Notes: generated from the letters alone by a model not told the origin. Numbered from the stretch's first letter, positions 1-9,095 are shown. The stretch is DNA of 49,642 nt from Halarchaeum nitratireducens (GCF_014647155.1 NZ_BMOQ01000010.1:1-49642), one strand, 5' to 3'. Numbers and translations: made by a program.

Positions 1-203
1 TCGAACGCATCCCGTACGCGGTCAAACTCAGCAAGGCGACGCGCTGGAACGTCCTCGAGAACGTCGGGCTCGCGGTGCTGACCGTGACCGTCCTCCTCGC
101 GGGCGTGCTCACCAGCTACGTCACCCTCGCGTCGGGAATGCTGGTCCACGAGGCCAGCGTCCTCCTCGTCATCCTCAACGGGATGCGACTGCTCCGCTAC
201 TGA
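1..203 (+). CDS. Heavy-metal P1B-type ATPase, C-terminal end (partial)
   Basis: The frame is open from base 3 to the TGA at 201-203 and gives about 66 residues. It has the typical end of a heavy-metal translocating P-type ATPase: a membrane helix (VLTVTVLLAGVLTSYV), then the family's last helix ending in a VLLVILNGMRLLR-like tail. The family pumps Zn, Cd, Pb or Cu out of the cell at the expense of ATP. The catalytic parts lie outside the window, so the metal cannot be told. A complete, different metal ATPase lies at 45013-47388. The FmdE-like gene follows 28 bases downstream and may belong to the same metal-related unit. Confidence 0.75.
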   Translation, partial: ERIPYAVKLSKATRWNVLENVGLAVLTVTVLLAGVLTSYVTLASGMLVHEASVLLVILNGMRLLRY

Positions 204-231
204 CCACGAGACACGATCACAACCACAACTC

Positions 232-885
232 ATGACATCGAATTCGACTGCGACTGACACGACCCAGACGAGAACCAATTGGCAGGTCGACTACGACGCC
301 GACCCGATCGAAATCCGCGACCCCGTCGCGGAGGCCCTCGGCGTCCTCGAACCGGGCGAGCCGTTCGTCGTCACCTACCGGGACGCGGTGAAAGAAGCCG
401 GACACTCCTGTCCGACAGCCTCGGGTGCCTATCGGATCGTCCAGCTCGGGCTCGACGCCCTGTATCCCGACGACTATCCAGTCCGGAGCGAAATCGAGGT
501 CCAGACGGCCGGCCCGCAGGACGATGCCGCGTACGGCGTGATGAGCCGCATCATCTCGTACGTGACTGGCGCGACCGGCGATGACGGATTCAGCGGGCTC
601 GCCGGCGGCTATGGCGGCCGCCGCGACCTCCTGCGCTTCGACGCGTTCGACCCGGACACGGCGGACCCGACGTTCCGGTTCCGGCGAACCGACACGGACG
701 AGACCGTCGAAGTGACCTACCACGTCAGCGACGTTCCTGACGGTGGACCCGCAATCGGGAACCTCCAAGGGATTCTCGACGAATCGGCAACTGACCAGCA
801 ACGAGAGGCTTTCGCTGACGCCTGGCACCGCCGGGTACAGGTCGTCCTCAGCGACGACTCGCTGTTCACCGTCGACGCGGTGTGA
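232..885 (+). CDS. FmdE-like putative metal-binding protein
   Basis: A 217-aa soluble acidic protein. Residues about 57-80 carry GHSCPTASGAYR followed by a conserved stretch, resembling the GHxCPG...G signature of FmdE-family domains (formylmethanofuran dehydrogenase subunit E relatives). In that family a His/Cys pair binds a metal. A glycine-rich stretch (FSGLAGGYGGRRDLLRF) follows. Haloarchaea do not make methane, so a role as metal chaperone or sensor is more likely; its place just behind a metal ATPase tail supports this. ATG at 232 lies 28 bases after the upstream stop. The family call is by motif only. Confidence 0.55.
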   Translation: MTSNSTATDTTQTRTNWQVDYDADPIEIRDPVAEALGVLEPGEPFVVTYRDAVKEAGHSCPTASGAYRIVQLGLDALYPDDYPVRSEIEVQTAGPQDDAAYGVMSRIISYVTGATGDDGFSGLAGGYGGRRDLLRFDAFDPDTADPTFRFRRTDTDETVEVTYHVSDVPDGGPAIGNLQGILDESATDQQREAFADAWHRRVQVVLSDDSLFTVDAV

Positions 886-918
886 ACGCGACGGTCTACC
901 CCTCTCACTCGAAATAAG

Positions 919-2151
919 TTACTGCGGTACACTATCGATCTCCTCAAGGGCCTCAGTAGCGACATCACCTAACTCACCAGCCTCGATATGCGAGTACCGC
1001 TCACGAACCATCTCCTCAGAATTATCGAGATATCGGGCCGCCACAGTATATCCGAATGCCCGGACCAGAACCTCGCCCATGCCACGACGGCCACCGTGCG
1101 GAGCAAGATAATCGTGTTTCGGATGGTCGATGTCGATCTCCGCGGCCTCCGAGAGTCGTTGGAGAATCGACCGTGCGCCGTCCGTCGTGATCGACGGCGG
1201 CCGAATGTCCACATCGAGCGCCAGCAGCAGGTCGCGAGCGTACTCCGCACGGCGTTCAATGATTGCTTCTGGGCGTTCCCCTCGTTCGGCGAGGTTTTCC
1301 CGGACGAGCCCTGCGAGCGTCCGTTGGTCGAACGTCGGAAACACCGGCCAGCGCTCCGTTGGTGGGTCCATCAACTGGCGATAGCTTCGCAACGGCGAGA
1401 TCACCGGATCGGGAAGGCTCGCGGCATCCCATTGCTGTTTCTTCCGGTAGACGTCCATACTCCCGTCGTCGACGGAGAGGTCCTCCCAGCGGACGCCGCG
1501 CCGGCGCGGGTCGTTCGGATCGCGGAGGAGTTCGCCAACGCGGACGGCGGTGTACGCGAGGACAAACACCAGCGCCCGGTCACGAGCCGCCTTCAACGCC
1601 GCGTAGCGTGCTCGCTGCTTGTCGAGGGGATCAGTATCCTCCGGGAGTGTCGTGTACGCCTCGACGGCGTCGCGGGCCCGTTCGTCGACGTGACGGGTGA
1701 GGGCGTGGCGCTGTTCGGACGTCCAGGCCTGCTGGTCGCCGGGCTTGCGACCGTCGTCCTCCGGCAGCGGCGCCATCGCACTCGCTCGCTGCGCGTAGTG
1801 GGCCTCAAGATATCCCTCGTTGACGCACCAGCCACACCACGCAGAGATATAGCGGTAATAGGTTTGTACTGTGTTCTGCTTGAGTCCCCGATCTCCACCG
1901 AGATGTCGGGCGTACTCCCGGAACACGCGTTCGTCGAGATCGTCGAAGGTCGGCTCGCGGCCGACGTCGTCGGCGATCCCGGTCCAGTCGTCGGCGCCGC
2001 GGTCGCCGGCGGCCCACTCGGCGAACCGTTCGAGCTCGCGTGCAGCGTTACGTCGATAGTTCCCACCGCCGCCGCCGCGGCCTTTCCCCTTGTCTTGGAG
2101 GTAGCGCTCGAAGCTGTCGTCGAGCGGCGTCGAAAGCGCTCGGTCAGGCAT
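919..2151 (-). CDS. Tyrosine recombinase / integrase (XerC/D-like)
   Basis: A 410-aa tyrosine recombinase. Residues about 10-120 form a SAM-like N-terminal core-binding domain with a glycine-rich linker near residue 25. The catalytic domain shows Arg204 in TAVRVGELL, the His352-x-x-Arg355 box (PHGGRRG) and the nucleophile Tyr386 in RYSHIE. The second His/Trp position, normally LGHS, reads LDNS, so an Asn replaces the usual His. Such enzymes integrate plasmids or viruses or resolve dimers. It is convergent with the FmdE-like gene (33-base gap). A 22-base palindrome lies about 120 bases upstream. No tRNA or att duplication was seen, so its target is unknown. Confidence 0.9.
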   Translation of the reverse strand: MPDRALSTPLDDSFERYLQDKGKGRGGGGGNYRRNAARELERFAEWAAGDRGADDWTGIADDVGREPTFDDLDERVFREYARHLGGDRGLKQNTVQTYYRYISAWCGWCVNEGYLEAHYAQRASAMAPLPEDDGRKPGDQQAWTSEQRHALTRHVDERARDAVEAYTTLPEDTDPLDKQRARYAALKAARDRALVFVLAYTAVRVGELLRDPNDPRRRGVRWEDLSVDDGSMDVYRKKQQWDAASLPDPVISPLRSYRQLMDPPTERWPVFPTFDQRTLAGLVRENLAERGERPEAIIERRAEYARDLLLALDVDIRPPSITTDGARSILQRLSEAAEIDIDHPKHDYLAPHGGRRGMGEVLVRAFGYTVAARYLDNSEEMVRERYSHIEAGELGDVATEALEEIDSVPQ

Positions 2152-2272
2152 TCACCGGCCCTCCACCGTCCTGCAGCCCCGGTCTCGGTGCCTCTACCCT
2201 GGGGGAAGCGTCGTCGTGAGGCGGTTGCAGCATTCGTGCTTCACCGACGGCGCCGGGGTACTTCAAAGTGGT

Positions 2273-2294
2273 CGTGATTACTATACTAATCACG
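2273..2294. repeat. Palindrome upstream of the integrase
   Basis: Arms CGTGATTA and TAATCACG, 8 bp each, flank the AT-rich spacer ctatac. It lies 122 bases before the integrase ATG on the minus strand. It could be an operator or recombinase site, or simply a promoter-region palindrome. No second copy was found in the window. Confidence 0.4.
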
Positions 2295-2400
2295 TCCAGT
2301 TGTTGTTTTGGGCGTACTAGCCAAATCCAGCGGTCTCAGCCTACAATTCCGCCATTCGGAGATATATAAACTTCATATGGCTATACCAATTCGTGGGCCT

Positions 2401-2406
2401 GATGTT
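2401..2406. repeat. Target-site duplication, left copy (GATGTT)
   Basis: GATGTT directly abuts the left terminal inverted repeat of the IS and is repeated at 4446-4451 directly after the right one. Confidence 0.75.
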
Positions 2407-4445
2407 CACAGGTTCGGAGGATGGCAGAATACAAAGCACTAGCGGAGCGATACGACGGATTATCGTCACACTCAGTCGTGAGCGGCGTCGGCATCCGCTA
2501 TGCCGACGCCACAAACGGAAGCCGCGGTGGATGGCCTCGTCGAACAGGCCGAAGAACTGTGCACGCTTCACGACCACATCACCCGAGTGATCGCCGCCCT
2601 CGACGTTTCGGAGGGTCCGTTTTCCGACCAGTACGGACGGGCCAGCACGACCGACTTCGCGTTCGAGTCGGTCGTGCGGATGTTCCTCTACCAGCACGCG
2701 CGCGGGTTCAACGACAGCGAACTCCACCGCCGGCTGAAAGGGACAGCCTACGTGTTCATCCGGTTCGAACTCGGACGAGCACCGACTCAGCAGGCAATCA
2801 ACTATATGTGGCGGCGACGATTCTCACTGGCCGACCGACGAGCGATCAAGGCTACCGCCCGCGACATACGGGCGGTGGCCGCCGACCACGATATCGTCTC
2901 AGACGGAGAGCCACGTCTCGATCCCGGCGAAGTCAGTGACGCGGGCGTCACTGACGAGCACATCATGAAGGCAATCCGGACTGCTCGCGACCGCGGCCTC
3001 GGTGCCTTCGAGACCGACCGCGCAGCGAATGCGCGGTATCCCGATGAACTGTTCTTCGAACGCCAAGCGTATCTCAACCTTGCCGACGTGGGGACGACGA
3101 CCCCACGTCGGCGCTTCGACCGGCTGAGCGACTGGAACAACACACCCCACGGCGATACACACCTCCGCACGATGAAACAGATCGCAGCACCGACTGAACA
3201 GATGTCGCTCACCGACTTTGCAGACGGTGAGCGACCTCGCGACTGGCAGCGGATCCGTGAGGCGATCCTTGAGCCGTTCCACGCGGGATTGGAGTGTTTA
3301 CTCGAAGAGATCGACGCGAACGACGGGCTCCGCGAGCCCGTCATCGCGGCAGTCGACATCACTCACTGGGAGTTCTATCCCTCGCCCTACAAAGACGATG
3401 ACGACGTCGAACCAGAGGATGACGTCGTCATCGTCAACGGCAAGGAGAAGGTTCCAAAGGACGAATTTCCCGGGATGGTGAGCGGTGACAAAGAGGGACG
3501 TAGCTACAAATTCGCAACACTGACGATCATCGGTCAGGACACACCGATCGTCCTCGGAATCGAACCCGTCCGGGAGGCGTCGACCTGGGAGGGCGACGCC
3601 TCCCAGATCGAGAGCCACACAAAAGCCGGCATCGTCCGGCGGTTACTGGCGCAGGCCCAACAGCACGTCGAGATCCACAAACTGTTCGCCGATCGTGAGT
3701 TCGACGCCATGGAAGTCCGGGACGTGATCGACCGGCACAACATTACCTACCTTATCCCGCGGCCAGTCTACGCCGCCGATCTCGATCAGATTGAGAAACT
3801 CGAGGAGCACCCGCTCGCCGACGTTGCCGTCGAGCGAGCGGTGCCTCTCTCTGTAGACGGTCGCTCACACGAACTCAGCTTCATGTACGTGCCATCGACG
3901 GAAGAAGACGGCAAATACGCCGTCTTCACGACGAATCGTGACGTCACGCCCGACCAAGTCATGGGACTCACCGCACAGTACAGCCACCGCTGGCAGATCG
4001 AAAGTGAGTACAAAACCATCAAACACCATTTCCTCCCGACCACAGCCTCCACTGATTACCGTGTCCGGCTGCTGTACTTCGTCCTTGGCGTCGTCATGTA
4101 CAACGTCTGGCGCCTCACGAACCTCCTGCTTCGTGAGGCGGTCTCCGGTAGTCTTGGCGCGAAGCCACCGCTTCGCGCCGGCGAAGTCGTCGAACTCGTC
4201 GGCTTCTGCCTAGTCCCACCTGACTGACCGGCTCCACCCCTCTAGTGGGCGAGAACCGTCCCGGACCGCGGGACTCGGGAGTGACAACTCCCTCCCGAGT
4301 CCCGCTCTCTCACTGTAACTCTTCGGCTTCCAGGGTGTCCAACTGACTCACGCATCGATCCTGCCGAACTATCATTCATCTCAACCGCAACACATCCGTC
4401 TTCCCCTCCATCTCGCTTGTATTTTCGATATCCTCCGAACCTGTG
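2407..4445 (+). mobile_element. Complete IS4-superfamily insertion sequence
   Basis: A 2039-bp element. Its ends are inverted repeats: CACAGGTTCGGAGGAT at 2407-2422 is matched exactly by the reverse complement of 4430-4445, and an imperfect extension ends in AATACAA on both sides. The six bases GATGTT occur directly outside both ends, as expected for a target duplication. The only gene inside is the transposase at 2500-4227. The intact ends and duplication suggest a relatively recent insertion. Confidence 0.85.
2500..4227 (+). CDS. IS4-superfamily DDE transposase
   Basis: A 575-aa transposase. Catalytic residues visible are Asp286 (AAVDITHW), Asp398 (FADREFD) and the IS4 YREK signature Tyr494-x2-Arg497-x3-Glu501-x6-Lys508 (YSHRWQIESEYKTIK). 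The acidic insertion near residues 300-330 is typical of haloarchaeal relatives. ATG at 2500 is 93 bases inside the left inverted repeat, and the stop is 218 bases before the right end. The gene looks intact. It is related in motif layout, but not closely in sequence, to the transposase at 4633-6447. Confidence 0.9.
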   Translation: MPTPQTEAAVDGLVEQAEELCTLHDHITRVIAALDVSEGPFSDQYGRASTTDFAFESVVRMFLYQHARGFNDSELHRRLKGTAYVFIRFELGRAPTQQAINYMWRRRFSLADRRAIKATARDIRAVAADHDIVSDGEPRLDPGEVSDAGVTDEHIMKAIRTARDRGLGAFETDRAANARYPDELFFERQAYLNLADVGTTTPRRRFDRLSDWNNTPHGDTHLRTMKQIAAPTEQMSLTDFADGERPRDWQRIREAILEPFHAGLECLLEEIDANDGLREPVIAAVDITHWEFYPSPYKDDDDVEPEDDVVIVNGKEKVPKDEFPGMVSGDKEGRSYKFATLTIIGQDTPIVLGIEPVREASTWEGDASQIESHTKAGIVRRLLAQAQQHVEIHKLFADREFDAMEVRDVIDRHNITYLIPRPVYAADLDQIEKLEEHPLADVAVERAVPLSVDGRSHELSFMYVPSTEEDGKYAVFTTNRDVTPDQVMGLTAQYSHRWQIESEYKTIKHHFLPTTASTDYRVRLLYFVLGVVMYNVWRLTNLLLREAVSGSLGAKPPLRAGEVVELVGFCLVPPD

Positions 4446-4451
4446 GATGTT
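4446..4451. repeat. Target-site duplication, right copy (GATGTT)
   Basis: Second copy of the 6-bp duplication, directly after the right terminal inverted repeat (4430-4445). Confidence 0.75.
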
Positions 4452-4632
4452 GCGAAGATGGCTCTATAATGCACAGGTATCACAGCTAAGAAGTCTGGAA
4501 GAAGTACCCGAGCAAGTCTTGGAACGCGCTTCCGGGAGAACTGTCTGATATCGTTCACAAATCCGGTGAGAAATCGGCGTCCGGGACAGCACTGCCGCTC
4601 ACGACCGAGCAAGCCCAGCGGAAACGAGGGAG
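4452..4632. other. Inter-IS spacer, no gene recognised
   Basis: 180 bases between the first IS and the second transposase gene. Short frames exist on both strands but none has a recognisable motif or convincing start. GACAG at 4585-4589 begins a 21-base stretch that matches 14 of 21 bases with the reverse complement of 6596-6616. It could be the left end of the second element, but no target duplication was found. Confidence 0.4.
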
Positions 4633-6447
4633 TTAGTCGGGCGGGTCGAGGCCGTAACTCTTCTTGGCAAACGTCAGGAACGAGTTCGCCGTGATCGCCG
4701 GTTCGTTCCCAACCTCCCCGTCCATCTCCAACTGCACGAGGATGTCCACAAGCCGCCAGCAGTTGTAGAGGACGCAGGCGAACGCGAAGTTGAAGTACCG
4801 GAACCGGTGGTCTGGCGACTGCGTCTCCGCGAGGAACGTCTTCAGCTTCTTGAACCCGTTCTCGATGCCCCAGCGCCGCTTGTACCGGACCATCAGCCGC
4901 CCAACCTGGTGCTTCATCTCCTGCTCATCCTCGGGATCAACGTCCACCCACGGGATGTTCGTCTCGAAGGGTACCGTCGGCGCTTCAACCCGTGCCGGCT
5001 CCTCGATTACCTCCTCTTCGGCAACCTCATCGAGAAGGTCCCTTAGTGGCGAGTCGCTGTCGCGGTCCTCCGAGAGCGGTGTCGTGTCGCCGACGTCCTC
5101 AAAGTCCTCGATGAGTTCCTGTCGAATTGTGACGTCCGTCCCGTCATCGTCTTCGTCCTCACGCCCCCACTCGCGTTTCGGGAGGTAGACCGCTTTCCGT
5201 GTCGGGCCATCGTCCAGACGCTCCTGCTCGACCACGTCAAAGTCTTTGTCCTCGCTGGCGAGCTTGGCGATCTGGTGCTCGTGGTCGCTACTGGACCGGA
5301 CAACGCCGGGGTTCAGGTAGTGGACGTCGTGTTTCTCGCAGGCGTCCTTCACGCCGTCAAGCGCGAACTCGCGGTCCATCATCACCAAATCGAGTCCGGG
5401 GACAATGTCGGTCGCGCCGTCGAGGAGATCGTCCACGATGTCCGCTCGCTTCCGACCACGAACAACCGGGACGGCATCAAGGATCAGCGGGATGTCGTGG
5501 CCGACGAGTTTGATGACCGCCCACTGGAAGAACGGCCCGTTGTCTCCCTTGTACCCGAGAATCCACGGCTCCTGATTCTGTCCGCTGCTATCGCGTTCAA
5601 CGTGGCCGCTCCACGGGTTGCCCTTCGTGAAGTCGATTGCCGCCATCTGCTTGCGCCCCATCTTGTCCTTCGACTTCGCCCGCGCAACGAGCGTCCGGCC
5701 AGTCTCCCGGAGCATTGTCCGAATGCGCTCAACGCCGAGCGTCTTCGTCTGTAACCGGTGCGAGTCGCCCGACGGCGTCTTCCGCCGGGTCGATTCCTCG
5801 GCGAAGTTTCCGGCACCGTCGTGCGGGTGCATATCCGACCGCATCCCGAGGTAGGCCTGCTGCTCCCAGAACGCACCCTCGGGAATGGAGGCGTTGTCGC
5901 CGCGGTTGAGGTGGAAGCAGTCCTCGACGATAGGCTTCGCTCCCTTCCAGACCTCACGGGCCTTTTCGCGGGCGAGCGTGTCCTTGCTCTTCGAGTTCGT
6001 CACCGTATCGGTCAGCTGATCAGGCAGAAACTCGGGTTCGGGCGCGGGGATGTCGTGGTAGCGGGCGATATCCACGACGACTTCGGCGGCGTCTCGTACC
6101 GCGTCCTGTACCTCGGAGAGACGGTATTCCCACGCTCGATAGAGGGTTGACTGGTCGGGAATGCCGTCGAAGCCCAGCTGCGTGCAGAGGAACGGCTTCT
6201 GCTTGAGGTAGCGCCAGAGTGTTTTCTCGTTCTTCCAGCCTTTCACGCACCGTAGGACGTGAGCGCGAAAGACGGCTCCCCAGGGCTTCGGGTGGCCCTG
6301 TTCGTGATCGTAGGAATCGTAGAAGCGGAGGTAGCAGGCTGGGATTTCGGCGACGAGGTCGTCCAGCGTCACCGAGCGGTCGTGTCGGACCTGTTGTTCA
6401 CGCGGGTAGGTCTTGAGGACGCCATCGACCATCTCGTAGAACGTCAT
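4633..6447 (-). CDS. IS4-superfamily DDE transposase (second element)
   Basis: 604 aa from the ATG at 6447 (MTFYEMVDGVLKTYPREQQ). The catalytic set is Asp272 (AIDFTKGNPW), Asp358 (MMDREFAL) and YREK Tyr522-Arg525-Glu529-Lys536 (YKRRWGIENGFKKLK). A long acidic insertion (about residues 420-500) separates the second Asp from YREK. The frame stays open upstream to 6900, but that part has no transposase-like sequence and runs over the membrane-protein gene at 6768, so I reject the longer start; 6432 is an alternative. Element ends are uncertain (candidate 4585 to 6616). Confidence 0.85.
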   Translation of the reverse strand: MTFYEMVDGVLKTYPREQQVRHDRSVTLDDLVAEIPACYLRFYDSYDHEQGHPKPWGAVFRAHVLRCVKGWKNEKTLWRYLKQKPFLCTQLGFDGIPDQSTLYRAWEYRLSEVQDAVRDAAEVVVDIARYHDIPAPEPEFLPDQLTDTVTNSKSKDTLAREKAREVWKGAKPIVEDCFHLNRGDNASIPEGAFWEQQAYLGMRSDMHPHDGAGNFAEESTRRKTPSGDSHRLQTKTLGVERIRTMLRETGRTLVARAKSKDKMGRKQMAAIDFTKGNPWSGHVERDSSGQNQEPWILGYKGDNGPFFQWAVIKLVGHDIPLILDAVPVVRGRKRADIVDDLLDGATDIVPGLDLVMMDREFALDGVKDACEKHDVHYLNPGVVRSSSDHEHQIAKLASEDKDFDVVEQERLDDGPTRKAVYLPKREWGREDEDDDGTDVTIRQELIEDFEDVGDTTPLSEDRDSDSPLRDLLDEVAEEEVIEEPARVEAPTVPFETNIPWVDVDPEDEQEMKHQVGRLMVRYKRRWGIENGFKKLKTFLAETQSPDHRFRYFNFAFACVLYNCWRLVDILVQLEMDGEVGNEPAITANSFLTFAKKSYGLDPPD

Positions 6448-6767
6448 ATCGAAAGAGGCAGCGCGGACGAGCGTGCAATCGTCAGAGCCGTAGAGACCGT
6501 CAACGGGGTAATCACTTGGTGTGGATTCGTAGCCAGCACTCTCGATATTCCTCGTTGGACCGAGCCACTTCCACCGGGAATTTTTGGGCGGACGCGCCGT
6601 CTGTGACACTACTGTCAATTCTGGCGTTTTGTCATAAAAGCATTCGCCTACTGGGGGTACGCTATTCGTTGGTCCGCTACGCCCCCTACCAGTAGTGAGA
6701 GCATCATACAACCATTCACATACCCCGTCTATCGATGCTGTTGCACCGATAAGTGCAGACCGTTGGG
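6448..6767. other. 320-base gap upstream of the second transposase
   Basis: The minus-strand frame is open throughout but shows no recognisable protein. A candidate IS end lies at 6596-6616 (reverse complement begins GACAGTAGTG). No promoter or RNA gene was recognised. Confidence 0.3.
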
Positions 6768-7124
6768 CTATCGGCCCAGTGCAGTGAAACATCCATAGAG
6801 TACGAATGCGGCCCCAATTACCAGTCCGCCCCCGAACCTCCCAATCGTAGGTGAGGCGGCGACAGCGATAGCGGCGACACAGATTCCGACGAGTATCCAA
6901 AACAGCCCGACCACCCGATCATCGAGATCCTTGAACCATGGTACGATACGAGGAGCGAGGGTTTGGGAAAGCCCAAAGATAGCGAGGGCAACACTCGCTA
7001 TGACCCCGCCACTATTGATGGGGTCTGTCGTAAACACGAACACACCCAAGGCTACCAGTGCAACAAGAAGTGTGCTTATTCCGGCCCAAACACCACCGAA
7101 CTCGTCCTCATCAATTTCGTGCAT
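6768..7124 (-). CDS. Small four-helix membrane protein
   Basis: 118 aa. After an acidic N-terminus (MHEIDEDEFGG) come four hydrophobic segments, roughly residues 12-32, 40-57, 70-90 and 97-116, separated by short loops (one reads RIVPWFKDLDDR). No signal peptide or enzymatic motif is seen. It resembles the many small unassigned membrane proteins of haloarchaea; I do not recognise a function. It stands alone, so nothing around it suggests a partner. Confidence 0.6.
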   Translation of the reverse strand: MHEIDEDEFGGVWAGISTLLVALVALGVFVFTTDPINSGGVIASVALAIFGLSQTLAPRIVPWFKDLDDRVVGLFWILVGICVAAIAVAASPTIGRFGGGLVIGAAFVLYGCFTALGR

Positions 7125-7698
7125 ATTGTAGAGCGGATTACCGGAATAGTAGTTAGCGAGTACGACCCCGACAGTTCATATGGGTAACTAGCTAGATGGG
7201 AAATAAGTATCTTCTGCCAGACCGGGTAGAGTAGTCAGTGTTACATACGCACATCTACTGATCAGATGATTCAGCGCAATTTGATTGGAACAAACGAAGT
7301 CCGTTTGCTGCTCGTGGAAACAAATTCTCCCATTGTTCTGATAAAATCGGGGTATCCTCTCGTGAGCAGGGGGTACACGAGACCACTCAGTCCTGCGAGT
7401 GATCGCCGTCAGACCTGTGCATTATTCCCTATCTTCGCAACACGTCGTGGGCGTCCATTTTCGAGTTGTTTTACCGATCTATAACGTAGAAACCCGTTCT
7501 CTCTGGTCAGATACGCGAATATAGTTCGTCGGGCAGCGATGGACGCATCCAGAATTCATGCGTCCCGTGCCCTTGTGGAGGTGCATATATGAATAGAATA
7601 CTCTTCATGCTATTTGACCTATTCCAGTAAACCTCCTTCCTGAAGAGATGGACATCCCCCCGTCGTTCTCCTTGTAAAGAAATAGAATGCTATTCAGG
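7125..7698. other. 574-base gene-free region with sparse 9-bp repeat units
   Basis: No credible gene: the 72-codon plus-strand frame at 7266-7484 lacks acidic haloarchaeal composition and any known motif. The sequence is AT-richer than its surroundings. GAATAGAAT at 7591-7599, and GCTATT/CTATTCC words at 7609-7625 and 7681-7705, are members of the 9-bp repeat family found upstream of parA. Confidence 0.5.
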
Positions 7699-7705
7699 CT
7701 ATTTT
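7688..7705. repeat. 9-bp repeat units at the 3' end of the par operon
   Basis: ATGCTATTC (7688-7696) and AGGCTATTT (7697-7705) are two in-register units of the parA-associated repeat, overlapping the stop codon of the ParA partner gene. They mirror the much larger array on the other side of the operon. Confidence 0.55.
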
Positions 7706-8118
7706 GAAATCGTATTCTTTCGTTCTTGCTCGAACCGTTCAGCCACCTCGTCAACCAAGTCTTCCTCTACAACCGTGCGCAGCAACGCATCAGTCATCTC
7801 ACGGACAACGATATTCTGATAGCCGCGAGTACTGAGCTCGCGCTCTAATTCGTAGTTCAGCCAGGAATCGAAGTTCTCGATAGTCTCTTCGCGTGCGTAA
7901 AACGGCCGTTGATTGGCTGCCTCGTATGAAAAGGCAGTATCTGTCATCGGGTCCAGTTCCTCGACGTCCCCCTCATCCGGTTCGTCGACGTGTTCGGTTG
8001 TCGTGTCTGAGGCGGGTGGCTCGCGCGGTTCCTGTTCACTCTTCGTCTCGTCCTGATCGTCAGCATCGTCATCCAGCGTCTGACTAAGATCTGCGAACGG
8101 GTCACCGTCGTCAGCCAT
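7699..8118 (-). CDS. Putative ParA partner (ParB-analogue) protein
   Basis: 139 aa. The first half is very acidic and low in complexity (poly Asp/Glu, residues 1-60), probably disordered. The second half (about 62-139) is helical and charged (ENFDSWLNYELERELSTRGYQNIVVREMTDALLRTVVEEDL). Its ATG at 8118 overlaps the parA stop by eight bases, so the two are translationally coupled. Position and size fit the small centromere-binding protein of a ParA system, but no ParB, ribbon-helix-helix or SegB motif can be named; the partner role is inferred from context. Confidence 0.55.
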   Translation of the reverse strand: MADDGDPFADLSQTLDDDADDQDETKSEQEPREPPASDTTTEHVDEPDEGDVEELDPMTDTAFSYEAANQRPFYAREETIENFDSWLNYELERELSTRGYQNIVVREMTDALLRTVVEEDLVDEVAERFEQERKNTISK

Positions 8119-9049
8119 GCCGGATCACCTCACCGGCCTCGACGATGTGCGCGAGTTCGTCGAAATTCTTCAGTTGATCACAGTTGGCGTCGTAGTCCAA
8201 TAGCGGTTTGCGTTCACCGTACGCTTTCGTGATACTCGTTCGGTCTCGGATACCTGGTGTCGGGCTAATGTCACCGGTGCCCACAGCCTCCCAATCCGTG
8301 ATTCGAGCGAAGTTCGGAATACGGTCCTGCAAGCTGTTGTGGGAGTTCAGCCGTTCGAGGAGCTGGCGATCTTGCGTTTGCTGGTCGATACGCCCATCCA
8401 GCATATTCGGGACGAGTGCGAGGACGTCGACGTCCATGTGCTTTCGCAGCGGAGCAATCTGGCGCTCGATAGTGCGTTCCAGTCCGGACATCGCCTCGTT
8501 GCCGGGCGCTAGTGGAAGTACAAGATTAGACGTCGCGACGAGAGCGTTGTCGGTCAGTCGCGAGCGATATGCGGGCGAGTCCGTGACGATGAAGTCGTAT
8601 TCGTCGCCCAGCAGCGGCTCAACGACTTCGCGCTTCAACAGAGCAGACGGCTGGAAGACGTCACCGACGACGATTTCTCGCTCGACTTGCTCGAGATCCT
8701 CGCTCGAGGGAAGGATATCGAATTCATATTCGGTATCGTAGACGACTGAGGTTGGATCTGCCTCATCGAAGAATACCTCACCGATACCTTCGTCTGTATT
8801 GTGGTAATGGTCATCGAACCCGAGACCGACTGAAGCGTGTCCATTCGGATCGAGGTCGATGAGGAGGACATCGTGGTCGTGGGTAGCAAGCTGACGCGCG
8901 AGATTCACTGCGATGGTTGACTTGCCAACGCCACCCTTCAGCATACAGACTGAGACAGCCCGAGAATTCCCCGCTGTATCCACGGATTCGTACGGGCTAT
9001 TTGGGCTATTCGTGCTATCTATGCTATTCCTGCTATTCGTTCCCGCCAT
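8111..9049 (-). CDS. parA: ParA-family partition ATPase
   Basis: 312 aa. It carries the deviant Walker A motif of ParA/MinD/Soj ATPases, KGGVGKST at residues 38-45, then DLDPNGHAS (Walker A') and a later FIVTDSPAYRS segment (Walker B region). It would move plasmid copies apart by ATP-dependent binding to nucleoid DNA. The first 25 residues are unusual: a run of three-residue units (NSR NSI DST NSP NSP) encoded by the same 9-bp repeats that fill the upstream region. The start at 9049 is the first ATG and gives the full domain. It forms an operon with the downstream acidic partner. Confidence 0.9.
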   Translation of the reverse strand: MAGTNSRNSIDSTNSPNSPYESVDTAGNSRAVSVCMLKGGVGKSTIAVNLARQLATHDHDVLLIDLDPNGHASVGLGFDDHYHNTDEGIGEVFFDEADPTSVVYDTEYEFDILPSSEDLEQVEREIVVGDVFQPSALLKREVVEPLLGDEYDFIVTDSPAYRSRLTDNALVATSNLVLPLAPGNEAMSGLERTIERQIAPLRKHMDVDVLALVPNMLDGRIDQQTQDRQLLERLNSHNSLQDRIPNFARITDWEAVGTGDISPTPGIRDRTSITKAYGERKPLLDYDANCDQLKNFDELAHIVEAGEVIRHG

Positions 9050-9056
9050 GCTATTC
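8994..9056. repeat. 9-bp repeats inside the parA 5' coding end
   Basis: Seven consecutive 9-bp units on the plus strand: GGGCTATTT, GGGCTATTC, GTGCTATCT, ATGCTATTC, CTGCTATTC, GTTCCCGCC (diverged) and ATGCTATTC. They are the reverse complement of the GAATAGNNN units upstream. Nine is a multiple of three, so they stay in frame as NSx tripeptides. The array spans the start codon. Confidence 0.8.
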
Positions 9057-9095
9057 TGGAATAGTGCTCTACCCCCTCTTATAACTAAGGGCAGT

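Noticed and set aside
988-2277. Long plus-strand frame of 429 codons over the integrase
   Set aside because: Antisense to a clear tyrosine recombinase; it arises from GC-rich codon bias.
4585-6616. Defined ends of the second IS4-type element
   Set aside because: Only a 14 of 21 base match between the candidate ends and no target duplication, so not called as an element.
6448-6900. N-terminal 151-residue extension of the second transposase
   Set aside because: It has no transposase-like sequence and overlaps the membrane-protein gene at 6768-7124.
7266-7484. 72-codon frame in the spacer before the par operon
   Set aside because: Basic composition, no motif and no promoter; unlike haloarchaeal coding sequence.
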